NCBI GenBank assembly: GCA_030407315.1
Contig: JALQPE010003224.1
Location: 1 to 17,040 of the forward strand
Length of the DNA: 17,040 nucleotides
DNA from: Asparagopsis taxiformis
Lineage: Eukaryota > Rhodophyta > Florideophyceae > Bonnemaisoniales > Bonnemaisoniaceae
Direction: 5' to 3'
Shown here piece after piece: positions 7,121 through 17,040 of this stretch. How positions within the stretch are numbered: position 1 is the first letter of the stretch; each line of letters starts with the position of its first letter. A program made the translations under genes and the position numbers. The notes beneath the pieces are model-generated. The model was not told the origin of the DNA and ran no database searches. It saw only the letters and a list, made by a program, of their open reading frames with translations.

Positions 7121-8499
7121 ATGCTAAGCCCTTGATATCCATCTGCTTCAAGGCTCCGATCTGAAAACCTTCAACGAAATTAAAGTCATTCTTGCGCTCG
7201 GTGGCCCTATCGCCATTGCCCAGATCGCTCAGACCTCATGGGCTTTGTCGACACCCTGATGTCAGGCCACTACGATTCAACTGATCTCGCAGCGGTTTCC
7301 CTGGTTCAGGTATCTGGTTGCCTATCTTCCTGCATCTCAGGGCATCTTAATTGCCACACGCCAATAGTGGCCCACCTGGTTGGCTCAGGAAAAGCGTCAA
7401 CCTCAAAAGCCGCCCTCCACCAAGGCGCATTCATCGCAGTTGTTCTTACCGTTATCGCCATGTACCTGATGAACAATTGCATGCCCTTGTTGCGCTTTAT
7501 GGGAGTTGAACAAAATTTGGCAGTGATTACTGACCAATATCTCAAGGCAATTTCCTGGGGGTTCCCTGCCCTGCTTTTCTATCAACTGATGCGAAGTTAC
7601 ATAGAAGGCTTTGGCAAAACCAAACCCGCCATGGTGATATCGATCTTTGGTTTGTTATGTAACATCCCCCTTAACTACCTGCTGATCTACGGTAAGTTTG
7701 GATTGCCTGAGCTAGGGGGCGTAGGCTGTGGCTGGGCTACCGCAATCGTTATGTGGATTATGCTGTTTACTGCGCTTGCATATGTTTTGAAAGCCCAGAC
7801 GTTTGAGTCTTTAAGCCTGTTTTCTGAATGGAAACTGCCAAGCGCTCATGAGCTGCTTACCTTTTTAAAGCTGGGCGGCCTATTGGTCTTTCTCTGCTGA
7901 TAGAAGTCAGCATGTTTTCGGTTATCGCTCTGCTATTAGCGGATCTTGGAGAAGTAATGATCGCCTCTCATCAGATCACTTTGAGCTTTACCGGTCTGGT
8001 ATTTATGCTGCCACTGAGTATCGCCATGGCGCTGACGATCAGGGTCGGGCACCAATTGGGCGCTGGCTCACCACAGGCCGCAAGATTCAGTTGCTAAAAC
8101 GGGCCTTTCGATACATTGTGTTTAGCCGTAATCAGCTCCAGTTTAATGGGCCTGTTTGCACAGGACATTGTGCTGCTATACACAGAGGATGAGCGCATTA
8201 TAACGATAGCTGCGTCCTTGATTGTGATTGCTGCTATGTTCCAGTTTTCGGATGCGATTCAGGTCACCAGTGCCGGCGCATTAGAGTTATAAAGACACGG
8301 CTCTGCCCCTGTTACTGGTTTTTATTTCATACTGGGTTATAGGCCTTCCCATTGGCTATGTATTGGCGAAAACAGATTTCCTGTTTCCCGCTATGGGACC
8401 CAAGGGATTCTGGATCGGGCCTTCTGATAGGCCTGACAATTGGGGCTATACTTTCTCTCACGCTTGTACTTTAAAAGCAGATCTCTGCTTCAGTTGTAA
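7121..8499 (+). CDS. norM: MATE-family multidrug efflux transporter, NorM-like (frame-broken)
   Basis: A 12-span inner-membrane antiporter that exports cationic drugs in exchange for Na+ or H+. The first conserved helix reads [14 protein letters not shown], then [20 protein letters not shown], the usual MATE signature with the acidic residue in helix 1/2. Other landmarks are [41 protein letters not shown] and, in the second half, ASHQITLSF and [13 protein letters not shown]. The C-terminus has [15 protein letters not shown]. The joined length, about 460 residues, matches the family. The ATG at 7121 gives MLS; one surplus base in the CCC run (7129-7131) must be removed to join [11 protein letters not shown]. 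The stop at 8497-8499 assumes a late shift; 8472-8474 is the alternative. It starts a co-directional run with the next three genes. Confidence 0.9.
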
Positions 8500-8507
8500 T
8501 TAGAGGC

Positions 8508-9591
8508 ATGGTCATTAAAACCCTGACATGATCGGTTTAATTGTAGCTGTTTATACCTGACTGGGTGCGAACGCAATCAGCCTGAAGATATGTTGGAAAA
8601 TACACCTCGCGAGTCAGCAGAGTGTTAGAGGTTGATCAACCACTCCCACCTGCACCAGAAATACCACTGTTTCCCCAACGCAGAGACCGGATATTGGCTA
8701 CCCAGGAAATACGGGAAGGCCTACTGGATGTACTCAACCTCAAACGCTGCAATCTCTTACCTCTGATTGCAGAACGCAACAGTTCACTGGGTAAGGTTTA
8801 TACCGCCTCACAAAAAATGGTTTACGAATTAAAGTTTTTCGACGCGATTCGAAGCTGCCTAATTAGCGTTAAACTCGATAATGATGACCCGAATTACTAG
8901 CGCAGCTGTCTGATATCTATGAGATTAAAAGCGCGAATTAACTGCTGAGATATGGAACGGCATTTATACGTCGAGCGAGATTTGAGAATAATTTTTCTAT
9001 CGGTGAGCAGCCCCTTCCCCTTGAAGCTGACGGTTCCAGCTCAAACATGCTGGAGTCGTTTTCCACCATCAGTTCGTTATCTAAACTGGTGAAAGATCAT
9101 CAAGAATGGGAGCTGCCAGAGTTTGTTCATGATATTGAACCTCTGTACGAACAATTACACCGAAATCGCTCAGGCGCGCAAAGTCTGGCTTCTCTTCAAT
9201 TGGTCAGCCAATATCTGAATCACGCGTCTAACCTGATCGAACAACATCTTCAGCAAAAGGCGATCTGTTTTAATGGTAAAATTTCACAAAAGGCAAAAAT
9301 CCTGCAAAATGTTTTTACAAGTACTACGCTGGCGAAGTCCAACCTTATTTGGTTCAGGTACACAACAGCAGTAAAACTGGCTGGATTTGAAACAATAGCC
9401 TTTTTGATAATCTGATCGCCGGCGGTTTAAACCTGAACGCAAGCGTTATCAATTATCAGCAAAAGGTTCTGAACAGGAACTCAGAAGGCGGATTATGGTC
9501 CGAATACGAGTCTGCCCGGGACCGACATGTTCAGGCATGGCAAACAGTACTTAAACAATGTGGCATGATGCCATCTAGCGCTAAGCAATAA
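8508..9591 (+). CDS. DUF3080 family lipoprotein (frame-broken)
   Basis: A predicted lipoprotein of unknown function. After a short basic and hydrophobic start, a one-base shift gives a lipobox LTGC followed by ERNQPEDMLEN. The body matches DUF3080 proteins of pseudomonads and relatives: PEIPLFPQRRDRI, REGLLDVLNLKRCNLLPLI, AERNSSLGKVYTASQKMVYE, and at the end RDRHVQAWQTVLKQCGMMP with the stop at 9589-9591. The joined length is about 360 residues. The N-terminus could be the ATG at 8508 or the one at 8528; both need one shift to reach the lipobox. It begins eight bases after norM and ends 14 bases before lapG, so it is probably co-transcribed. Shifts are present near 8560, 8605, 8893, 8935, 8985, 9320, 9390 and 9475. 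Confidence 0.8.
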
Positions 9592-9605
9592 GGCAAAACG
9601 TAGTA

Positions 9606-10313
9606 ATGAAATCGATCCGTGCTGACAAGCTCAGATTTCAAGGCAGCAACTCTTTTACTGGCACCACTGTGTTGGTCATGCTGTTGTTTTGTCTTGTATT
9701 ATTTTCGTTTCAGTCGCGGCGGATAGCATTCGACTCAGTAAAGCTGAAATTGCCAAACTCGGTCAGCAATACGGTCCTGAAGCACAACTGCGCCTTGAGA
9801 AATGGCAGGCACTTTTAACTGAACTCGCCCCACTTGATGAACAAAGCAAACTGGAAAAAGTGAACTATTTTTTCAACCAGGTCCGGTTTGTTGACGATAT
9901 TATCCATTGGAAGAAAAAAGATTATTGGCCACGCCCGTCGAATTCTGATATCCAACGGTGGTGACTGTGAAGATTTCAGTATTGCTAAATACTACACACT
10001 GAAAGAGCTGGGTGTGCCGGTAAAAAAAATGAACATTGCCTATGTTAAAGCCTTAAGCTTCAATCAGGCTCACATGGTGCTCACCTACTACAGCACCCCA
10101 AAGGCCATTCCATTGGTGCTGGATAATATCAACAAAGAGATTCTTCCAGCAGACAAGCGGCCTGATCTGGCACACGTATACAGCTTTAATGGTGACAACT
10201 TGTGGCTTTCCAAAATGGGTAGAAGGACCACTCTGGTGGGTACCTCTAACCCGTTTAAAACCCTGGTTAGATTGAAGTCACGCATTGAGAATAATGAAGT
10301 CAACCTGAAATAA
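9606..10313 (+). CDS. lapG: LapG, periplasmic cysteine protease of the adhesin-release system (two frameshifts)
   Basis: A transglutaminase-like cysteine proteinase (BTLCP, DUF920) that cuts the N-terminus of a LapA-type giant adhesin and so frees cells from a surface. A signal sequence with a hydrophobic core (VLVMLLFCLVLF) ends near VSVAAD. The catalytic Cys is in NGGDCEDFSIAKYY (Cys codon about 9965-9967), with the flanking Asp and Glu that bind calcium in characterised LapG. The His is in NQAHMVLTYY and the Asp in PLVLDNINKE. The length is about 235 residues, normal for the family. Single-base shifts lie near 9710 and 9935. It is followed 21 bases later by lapD, its usual partner. The target adhesin and its type I exporter are not in this window. 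Confidence 0.93.
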
Positions 10314-10334
10314 GGAAGATGAGGAGTATGAGAT

Positions 10335-12285
10335 ATGTCATTGTTAACCAACTGATTACTGCAATATTTGCAGTGTTGATCGGACTGGTTTCGGGCACTG
10401 TTACATCATGTCTGACAGTTCCAGAGCAATTCTGGAAAACCAGCTGGAATCACATGCCCAGGACTCTGCTACTCATCTGGGGCTCTATCTGGCGCCTTAT
10501 ATGGCAGAGAGGGACAGTGCGACTATAGAGACTGCTGTAAATGCGATTTTTGACAGCGGCTTTTACCAACAAATAACCGTAACTAATTCTGAAGGGGCGG
10601 TACTGTTTGAGAAAAACACGCCACCTGTGATCAGTGATGAAGTCCCTGAATGGTTCCAGCAGATGATCCACATCACTCCGCCATCCATGTCTAGGGAGAT
10701 TACCCATCAATGGCGACAAGCTGGCACTATCTACGTTCAGAGCCGGGCGGGTTATGCTTATGAAAAACTCTGGCGAGGTGCTCAGGACAGTATTCTGTTG
10801 TTTATTTCTTTATCTATGATCTGTCTGTTATCCATCAGCTACCTAGTGAGATATCTGCTTAAACGTTGAAGAGTGTTGAAGATCAGGCTGTTGCCCTGTC
10901 TCAGAAACGCTTTATCGAACAACCGAAGCTCCCGAGTACTCGTGAGCTGAGATATGTGGTTCAGGCCATGAACAACATGGTTCATCAGGTTAGAAATATG
11001 TTTGATGAACAAACCCGCAATATAGAAGAGCTGCGAAGAAGTGCCTATCAGGATGGTTTAACGGGATTGTCCAATCAACGCTCTCGGAATCCCAACTTGC
11101 CGAGAAACTGGACTACAGAGACGATTCGGCCACGGATCTTTATTAATTATTCGTTTGGTTAACCTCAGAAAATCAATGAGCTAATCGGTGTTGATAAAAC
11201 CAATACCGTACTGAAATTATTAGCCAATCAGTTTGGAAGGCATGGCCAGTAAAGCTGATCAAAGTGTACTGGGCGCTTATCCGGAGCGGACTTTGTGTTG
11301 CTTACGGACCAAACGGATCCTGATCAAACACGTGTTGCCATTGAAAACTGGAAAGCGAAATCGAGAAACAACTGCATCAACTGGGAGCAACAGAGCTAGA
11401 ACGCCCGGTCATCAGTGTGGGCAGCTGTAGCTTTAAGGAAACCAACAATTCCAAACAGCTACTTTCTGAAGCTCGCCTTGCTGCTGAAGAAAGCGGCTCG
11501 AATCCATGGCTTGTGGAAACAATATGATCAGGTACAGGAGACAACGACAGAGCCGAAGACGCTTCCTGGAAAGAGCATGTTGCCAATGCCATTAACAAGC
11601 GTCAGATCTTCCTGCAGATTCAGAAAGTACTGGGTATGTCTTCAGAAGAACGTTTACAGGGTGAAATTCTGCCCGAATTCTTGACCGCGACAACAAACCT
11701 GCCCCAGCGGGTGAGTTCATTAATGTGGTTAAAGAGCTCGGCTTGATCGTGGAGATGGACAAAGCAATCACAGAGCAAGTCATGGACAAGATTGCAACTC
11801 ACCCTCTGCCTCTGACGATCAACCTCAGCCGGGAAGCTGTCTCCAGTGATTCTTTTAGAAGTTGGTTAATCCAAAAACTGAAATCCTGCGCTTCACCTGA
11901 GAAGATCATGTTTGAAGTGGATGAAACCGGGGTATTGAACCACACCAGCATAGTTTCTGAGTTCAGAAAAGAGCTTCAGAGTATGGGTATAAAATTCGGC
12001 GTAGATCACTTTGGTGGTTCACCCGAGTGGGTTCGCGTACCTATATGCCGTGCAACCTGATTACGTCAAAATAGATGGTTCATTGATTCGTTCAATTGAA
12101 GGCAGTGCTGAGGATAAGTTCTTTGTAAGCAGCCTGATCAGCGTAGTTCACAGCTTAGGTATTCACGCCTACGCTGAACATGTTGAACGGGATGTTCAGC
12201 TATCCATACTTAAATCACTTGAAGTTGATGGCACACAAGGTTATCTCCATGGGCGCCCACCCCTATCGATCGCCCTATCGACTGA
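10335..12285 (+). CDS. lapD: LapD, c-di-GMP receptor controlling LapG (frame-broken)
   Basis: An inner-membrane protein that binds c-di-GMP through a degenerate EAL domain and then holds LapG at its periplasmic domain, protecting the adhesin. Order: N-terminal membrane span, periplasmic domain with PEWFQQMIHITPP and GYAYEKLW, second span (SILLFISLSMICLLSISYLV), HAMP-like linker, GGDEF domain from AYQDGLTGLSNQR, EAL domain to the end. The GGDEF site reads SGADF and the EAL site EIL with DHFGG for DDFG, so both look inactive. The ATG at 10335 has GAGGAG 8 bases upstream and, after one inserted base, reads MSL-NQLITAIF, as in other LapD proteins. The stop at 12283-12285 is preferred: the frame as sequenced would stop inside the terminator. 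The joined length is about 650 residues. Many shifts occur. Confidence 0.92.
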
Positions 12286-12298
12286 TCAGTCAGACATA

Positions 12299-12327
12299 AA
12301 AAACGGCGGTATATTCCGCCGTTTTTA
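12299..12327. terminator. Terminator between convergent lapD and the ProQ-domain gene
   Basis: CGGCGG (12304-12309) and CCGCCG (12316-12321) form a hairpin with a TATATT loop, followed by five T. A run of A precedes it, so it probably ends transcripts from both sides. Confidence 0.85.
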
Positions 12328-12343
12328 ATATATGCTAAGCAAC

Positions 12344-12757
12344 TTATTTCCTAGTCACCAGCATTTCTAATTTCTTACTCATACGGTCAGTGCGCTCCTG
12401 TTCTTTACGCTTTCCTGACGCGCTTTGTTGATCTCTTTAAGCTTCTGCTTAGCGTATTCAGACTCTTCCTTAGTTACCTGACCTGCTGGCTCACCCGTGA
12501 TGTCTACACGATCAACACCCTCTCGCAGAGAGCGGTAGTAGTTCAACGAGCGTACGTAGCTTGCCAAAGCTCTTTTGATTTTGTTCTTAGAAACTTTATC
12601 GTCTGCAATCAGGTCTTCCTGAATGCCAATTTCAGAGGTCTGACATTATTGCGGTCAAAGGTTTGGGGTATGCCTCCAGCAACAGCTGCAGTGCTGCCAT
12701 GTTTGCAGCGCGGTTTTTAGATTTCGCCTTTGGCGTTGTGGTTGCTACGTCATTCAC
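12344..12757 (-). CDS. proQ: ProQ/FinO-domain RNA chaperone (frame-broken)
   Basis: ProQ/FinO proteins bind structured small RNAs and mRNA 3' ends. The core is recognised from LKIGIQEDLIADDKVSKNKI (with small shifts), then KRALASYVRSLNYYRSLREG and DRVDITGEPAGQVTKEE, followed by a basic, Lys/Glu-rich helix (QKLKEINKARQ). After a one-base shift near 12413 the tail reads ERTDRMSKKLEMLVTRK with the stop at 12344-12346. The N-terminal extension is short (VATTTPKAKSKNRAANMAAL). The start is a GTG at 12757-12755 with AGAGG about ten bases upstream. At about 137 residues it is much shorter than E. coli ProQ (232) and lacks a separate C-terminal domain, like the small ProQ proteins of other genera. 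It lies downstream of tusA on the same strand. Confidence 0.88.
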
Positions 12758-12850
12758 CTTGTTCAGCCTCTTTCCAGGGTCCTAACAACTATCAATTTGT
12801 TGCTTTTTTGTTCCCGGGATTTAATTCATATACCCTGACCAGAAATCAGG

Positions 12851-13092
12851 TTACTCGCCTTTACGAATATAATATCCGTACAATTCTTCTGTTTCATACT
12901 TCGAAACAAGTTCGTGCCCAAGAAAGGTACAAAACTTTGGGATATCCCTTTGTGTCGAAGGATCTGTTGCCAAGACATGCAGAATTTCACCCGCTTCCAT
13001 TTCTCGGACACGGTTGTGCAGCATCATAACAGGCTCCGGGCAATGCAGCCCTGAGCGTCAAGAATATGGTCTGCGGTTATATCTTTCATCAT
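12851..13092 (-). CDS. tusA: TusA-family sulfurtransferase (frame-broken)
   Basis: TusA carries persulfide sulfur for tRNA 2-thiouridine synthesis and other pathways. The protein begins [20 protein letters not shown] and continues [13 protein letters not shown], with the active-site Cys in C-P-E-P, then [31 protein letters not shown] and a C-terminal YYIRKGE. The joined length is about 80 residues, as usual. The CPEP core is recovered by removing one base near 13040, and another shift lies near 12915. The start is the first of two tandem ATG codons (13092). It is divergent from the small monooxygenase-like gene and 93 bases ahead of the ProQ-domain gene. A CCTGA/TCAGG inverted repeat follows its stop but lacks a T-run. 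Confidence 0.9.
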
Positions 13093-13239
13093 ACAATCTC
13101 TTGCAGAAAGGCGCGTATTGTCTCAATTACCAACTGTAGAAAAAGGGATATTACGCCCAAAACAAGAACAAAAGTCGCATTTATAAAAGAATTGCACCAT
13201 CCTAATAAGTGGATGGGTTATCTATAAGGGGAGTTACTG
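13093..13239. promoter_or_regulatory. Divergent promoter region between tusA and the ABM-like gene
   Basis: These 147 bases separate two divergent genes and must hold both promoters. A TTGCAC at 13192-13197 is a possible -35 for the rightward gene, but its distance to the TATCTA/TATAAG sequence near 13219-13228 is longer than usual. A GGGGAG at 13229-13234 is a good ribosome-binding site for the ATG at 13240. Confidence 0.35.
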
Positions 13240-13521
13240 ATGATTCGAGTATTGATTGAACGCCATGTTGCTGAAGATCTCATTGAACACTATGAGAAAG
13301 CAGCGAGAGACACTTTGCAGTTGGCGATGCAGGCACATGGATTTATTTCTGGGGAAGCCCTGAAAAACGCCTACGATCCTAATCATCGATTGGTTGTCGC
13401 CACATACAGAACATTACAGGACTGGCAGCGCTGGGCCAGTTCCCAGAAAGAAAAGAGATGATGGAAGCTCTGGGCCCTATGCTCGAGACTGAAGAAAAAG
13501 TAAACTATATACGAACACTAA
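13240..13521 (+). CDS. Antibiotic biosynthesis monooxygenase (ABM) domain protein (frame-broken)
   Basis: A small ferredoxin-fold protein of about 93 residues. The start at 13240 has GGGGAG six bases upstream and gives MIRVLIERHVAEDLIEHYEK, then a helix and strand pattern ending in RLVVATYRTLQDWQRWASS. Single-base shifts near 13445 and 13501 lead to EMMEALGPMLETEEKVTIYE and a stop at 13519-13521, the usual helix-strand end of this family. ABM proteins are often small oxygenases acting on quinone-like or heme substrates, but many have no known reaction and no substrate can be inferred here. The neighbours (tusA, rlmM) do not point to a pathway. It ends 40 bases before the convergent rlmM stop. 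Confidence 0.75.
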
Positions 13522-13561
13522 ACAACCAACCTGTCGCTTCAGTTTTTAGAAGCTTCCAAGG

Positions 13562-14634
13562 CTATAACAAACGCAAGTGGACAGGTTATCTCCTCACGGT
13601 CATGATACAGATGCTTGGCAGAAAGCTCATATGCAGCCCTTCCTGCATAACTGCTCTGCAATCAGGTTAAGACATGAAATCACTTCTGATACCGCTGTTT
13701 CATCGGCAGTTTCAAATTAAAAATGGCTTCGTTGCACCAGCCATTTTTAACCCAGGTCACTGCCATTTGCGCTGTTTTAACCGGCTTATCCACGACATCG
13801 CAGACCATCAGATGCACAGGTTCTGGGGGTTGATAGCGGTAAGCATCCTCCTGTACGTGTGTCACCTGCCTGATTCCATAAGATCATCATTCATCGGCCC
13901 GTTATCACCGCAAGTGACAAACATACTTCTCTGAAACCAATTGCCAGGTCCAGCCGCCTGGCGCTGCGCCAAGGTCAACTGCTTTGGCACTATAAGGTAA
14001 GCGCTGATCCCAATGTTTTTTAGGAATAAACCAATGCCAGGCTTCCTCTAGTTTTAATGTCGAACGACTTGGTGCTGATTTAGGGAACTTCAAACGTGGG
14101 ATACCCAATGGCCATGGGGCCGAATTATGGACAGGTGCATAACCCAGGTATATCTCAGTACCTGAAACACAAAGAGAAACATCCGTAGCGAAGAGTGGGT
14201 TACTTGGGATTCCAGTTGTTTACTCTGACGAAGCTTTTGAGACAACGCCGAGGAAAATTTACGCGAAAATGTCGCAAGTTCACGCCCATCAGTGGTATCT
14301 GCGTATTCTGCCCATAGGTCCGCACAGCTCGGGAAATCACCAAGGTAGGTTTGAATCTGTGAGATCCTATCTCCCTGCTCCAGCATTAGCAAATCACCGC
14401 ACACCATCCATTGGCGGATAAAAACAAGACTGTTGAAATTAACCAGATCTATGCTTTTTCAGCATCACCCGGTTGCTGCAATATAAATAAAACATAGCCG
14501 TCTCCCAGATTTAATTTACAGTAACCATAGATGCCTACATTGGCACACTGATCTGTAATCTCTGCGGCAGCTTCTTTTTCAAAGCCTGAGCGGCATTGCA
14601 ATAACAAGCGATTAAAATAACTCAACTGATCCAT
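13562..14634 (-). CDS. rlmM: 23S rRNA (cytidine-2498 2'-O)-methyltransferase RlmM (frame-broken)
   Basis: RlmM uses S-adenosylmethionine to methylate the 2'-OH of C2498 in 23S rRNA. The N-terminal THUMP-like part starts [21 protein letters not shown] middle part has [20 protein letters not shown] and [20 protein letters not shown]. The Rossmann domain has [13 protein letters not shown] and the SAM-binding [14 protein letters not shown], then [35 protein letters not shown] and the typical end [17 protein letters not shown], with the stop at 13562-13564. The joined length is about 357 residues against 366 in E. coli. The ATG at 14634 follows an AGGAGA. Several single-base shifts occur, near 13560, 13630, 13676, 13860, 14130 and 14430, none needing a substitution. 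It begins eight bases after the upstream hydrolase stop. Confidence 0.92.
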
Positions 14635-14641
14635 TCTCCTA

Positions 14642-15219
14642 TTAGCCGACAGCAGTATTCAAGTGTTCTTCCTGAGTTAAACCCGAGGATTTTCTAGGTT
14701 TTAAATCATGATTTCCATCTTTCAGCCAATGAACATGCACATTTTCTGACAAATCATAGTGTTTCACTTCTTCTCTGTTACCCATAGCATCCCGAGTTCC
14801 CTGAAAAATATGGACAGGCGTGCCCATCTCTTTAAGGTGCTCTACACGAAGATTGTCCGGTTTGCCCGGTGGGTGAAAAGGGTAACCAAATACAACACGG
14901 CCGTGACATTTTCATTCTCTGCCAGCATGGTTGCCATTCTGCCACCCATTGATTTGCCCGCCAGAAATAAGGGAACTGAACTTTCAGCATATTCAGAAAT
15001 CATTTCTTCAAAATATGAAATAAGTGCCGGGGCACGATCCGGAGGCCTTTTTGTCCCATCCAATCGTCTTTTTTGCATGTAAGGAAATTCAAACCGAATC
15101 ACCTCCAGTCCCTGATCAGCTAATTGCACCTGACATCTACCATAAATTCACTATCCATTGGAGCACCTGCCCCATGAGCAAAAATAACCTACCTTTACAG
15201 GTTTTCCATTAATTAACAC
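14642..15219 (-). CDS. Alpha/beta hydrolase of the KANL3/Tex30-like type (frame-broken)
   Basis: A small cytosolic alpha/beta hydrolase of unknown substrate. The N-terminus reads VLINGKPVK, then after a shift near 15190 VIFAHGAGAPMDSEFMVDV with the oxyanion HGAGAP motif. QLADQGLEVIRFEFPYM and KRPPDRAPAL follow. The nucleophile Ser is in LAGKSMGGRMAT, the acid Asp in FQGTRDAMGNREE and the His in WLKDGNHDLKPRK, so the triad is complete. The joined length is about 192 residues, slightly short for the family, so the true start may lie upstream. The GTG at 15219 is chosen because it matches the usual family start and has GAGAG nine bases before it. Other shifts lie near 15135 and 14870. It is the first gene of a pair with rlmM. 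Confidence 0.82.
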
Positions 15220-15589
15220 GGAGTTACTCTCAAAACCGCCAACTGGACAAAAGTGCGCAAAACCAAACTTGATTTACGTCAACTAAACGAATGATAAGGA
15301 AAAAAATTTGTGCCTAAAACTTAGACTCAAGTCAAAGAAAAAGACCTATATAACCAATCGAAATATATTTAACAAAAAAACAGGACATCTATTTAATCAT
15401 TAAATTTCAATTAGTTACACCAAATAATACTCCGTTAGTATCAGTAGTATACGACCAATGTCGACCTGTGACACCTGCGACAAAATGCCTCAGCGAAGCC
15501 CCCAAATGCATTGAAACAGGCGCCTATTCCAAGATAATTGCCAGCGAAAATCTAAATTTCCTTAAATAGCTTGTTGATGAGAGCCTGAC
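15220..15589. promoter_or_regulatory. Divergent intergenic region upstream of ccoN
   Basis: These 370 A+T-rich bases hold no visible gene. They separate the leftward hydrolase-rlmM pair from the rightward cco operon. They contain an FNR/ANR-like site (listed separately) and an inverted repeat TGTCG (15459-15463) / CGACA (15478-15482) of unknown meaning. Confidence 0.5.
15269..15282. promoter_or_regulatory. Putative FNR/ANR-binding site
   Basis: TTGAT-TTAC-GTCAA matches the FNR/ANR consensus TTGAT-N4-ATCAA at nine of ten defined bases. Oxygen-responsive control of cbb3 oxidase genes by FNR-type regulators is well established. The centre is about 314 bases before the ccoN start, so a long leader would be needed; it is only about 55 bases from the hydrolase start on the other side. 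Confidence 0.45.
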
Positions 15590-17008
<1,419 letters not shown>

Positions 17009-17026
17009 GGTCGGGGAGCAAATAAA

Positions 17027-17040
17027 ATGATCAAACACGA
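17027..17040 (+). CDS. ccoO: CcoO, cbb3 oxidase cytochrome c subunit, first codons only
   Basis: An ATG at 17027 preceded by GGGGAG (17013-17018) begins M-I-K-H and runs off the window. The assignment rests on position: ccoO directly follows ccoN in nearly all cco operons. Confidence 0.6.

Noticed and set aside
13522..13679. Extra + strand gene after the ABM-like gene (frame at 13458-13670)
   Set aside because: Most of it lies opposite the C-terminal end of rlmM, whose YHDREE motif is clear; the + strand frame is a shadow.

Overview
The window looks like chromosomal DNA of a marine gammaproteobacterium, most likely in or near the Oceanospirillales (Neptunomonas/Marinobacterium/Amphritea-like). 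This is inferred from the gene set and protein flavour (class I PHA synthase, Mqo, LapG/LapD, RlmM, TusA, cbb3 oxidase), not from a marker gene. Almost every conserved gene is interrupted by single-base insertions or deletions. When neighbouring frames are read together, each gene is complete, keeps its catalytic motifs and has close to the usual family length. I found no stop codon that needs a base substitution to explain it. The simplest reading is uncorrected sequencing error rather than gene decay. Gene coordinates below therefore span several frames.

Layout. 139-1871 (+): phaC, then a strong terminator. 1918-4308: an accessory, A+T-richer segment with four small genes of unknown function on the + strand (three clearly membrane proteins), a cluster of CTAG-bounded hairpins, and a minus-strand pair made of a SUKH (SMI1/KNR4) protein and a TPR protein overlapping by 4 bp. 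4729-6236 (+): mqo, then a bidirectional terminator that may be shared with a weakly supported small minus-strand gene. 6640-6842 (-): a CspA-family cold shock gene. 7121-12285 (+): a co-directional run of norM (MATE efflux), a DUF3080 lipoprotein, lapG and lapD. 12344-13092 (-): a ProQ/FinO-domain RNA chaperone and tusA. 13240-13521 (+): a small antibiotic-biosynthesis-monooxygenase-like protein. 13562-15219 (-): rlmM and an alpha/beta hydrolase. 15590-17040 (+): ccoN and the first codons of ccoO.

Themes. phaC stores carbon as polyhydroxyalkanoate; mqo and cbb3 oxidase serve respiration, the latter at low oxygen, and an FNR/ANR-like site lies in the ccoN upstream region. LapG and LapD form the c-di-GMP-controlled switch that keeps or releases a large surface adhesin; LapD carries degenerate GGDEF and EAL motifs, as expected of a receptor. 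ProQ, cold shock protein, TusA and RlmM act on RNA or translation. The most unusual material is the segment between phaC and mqo: unassigned small membrane proteins, a SUKH/TPR couple, and hairpin repeats whose stems differ by compensating changes.
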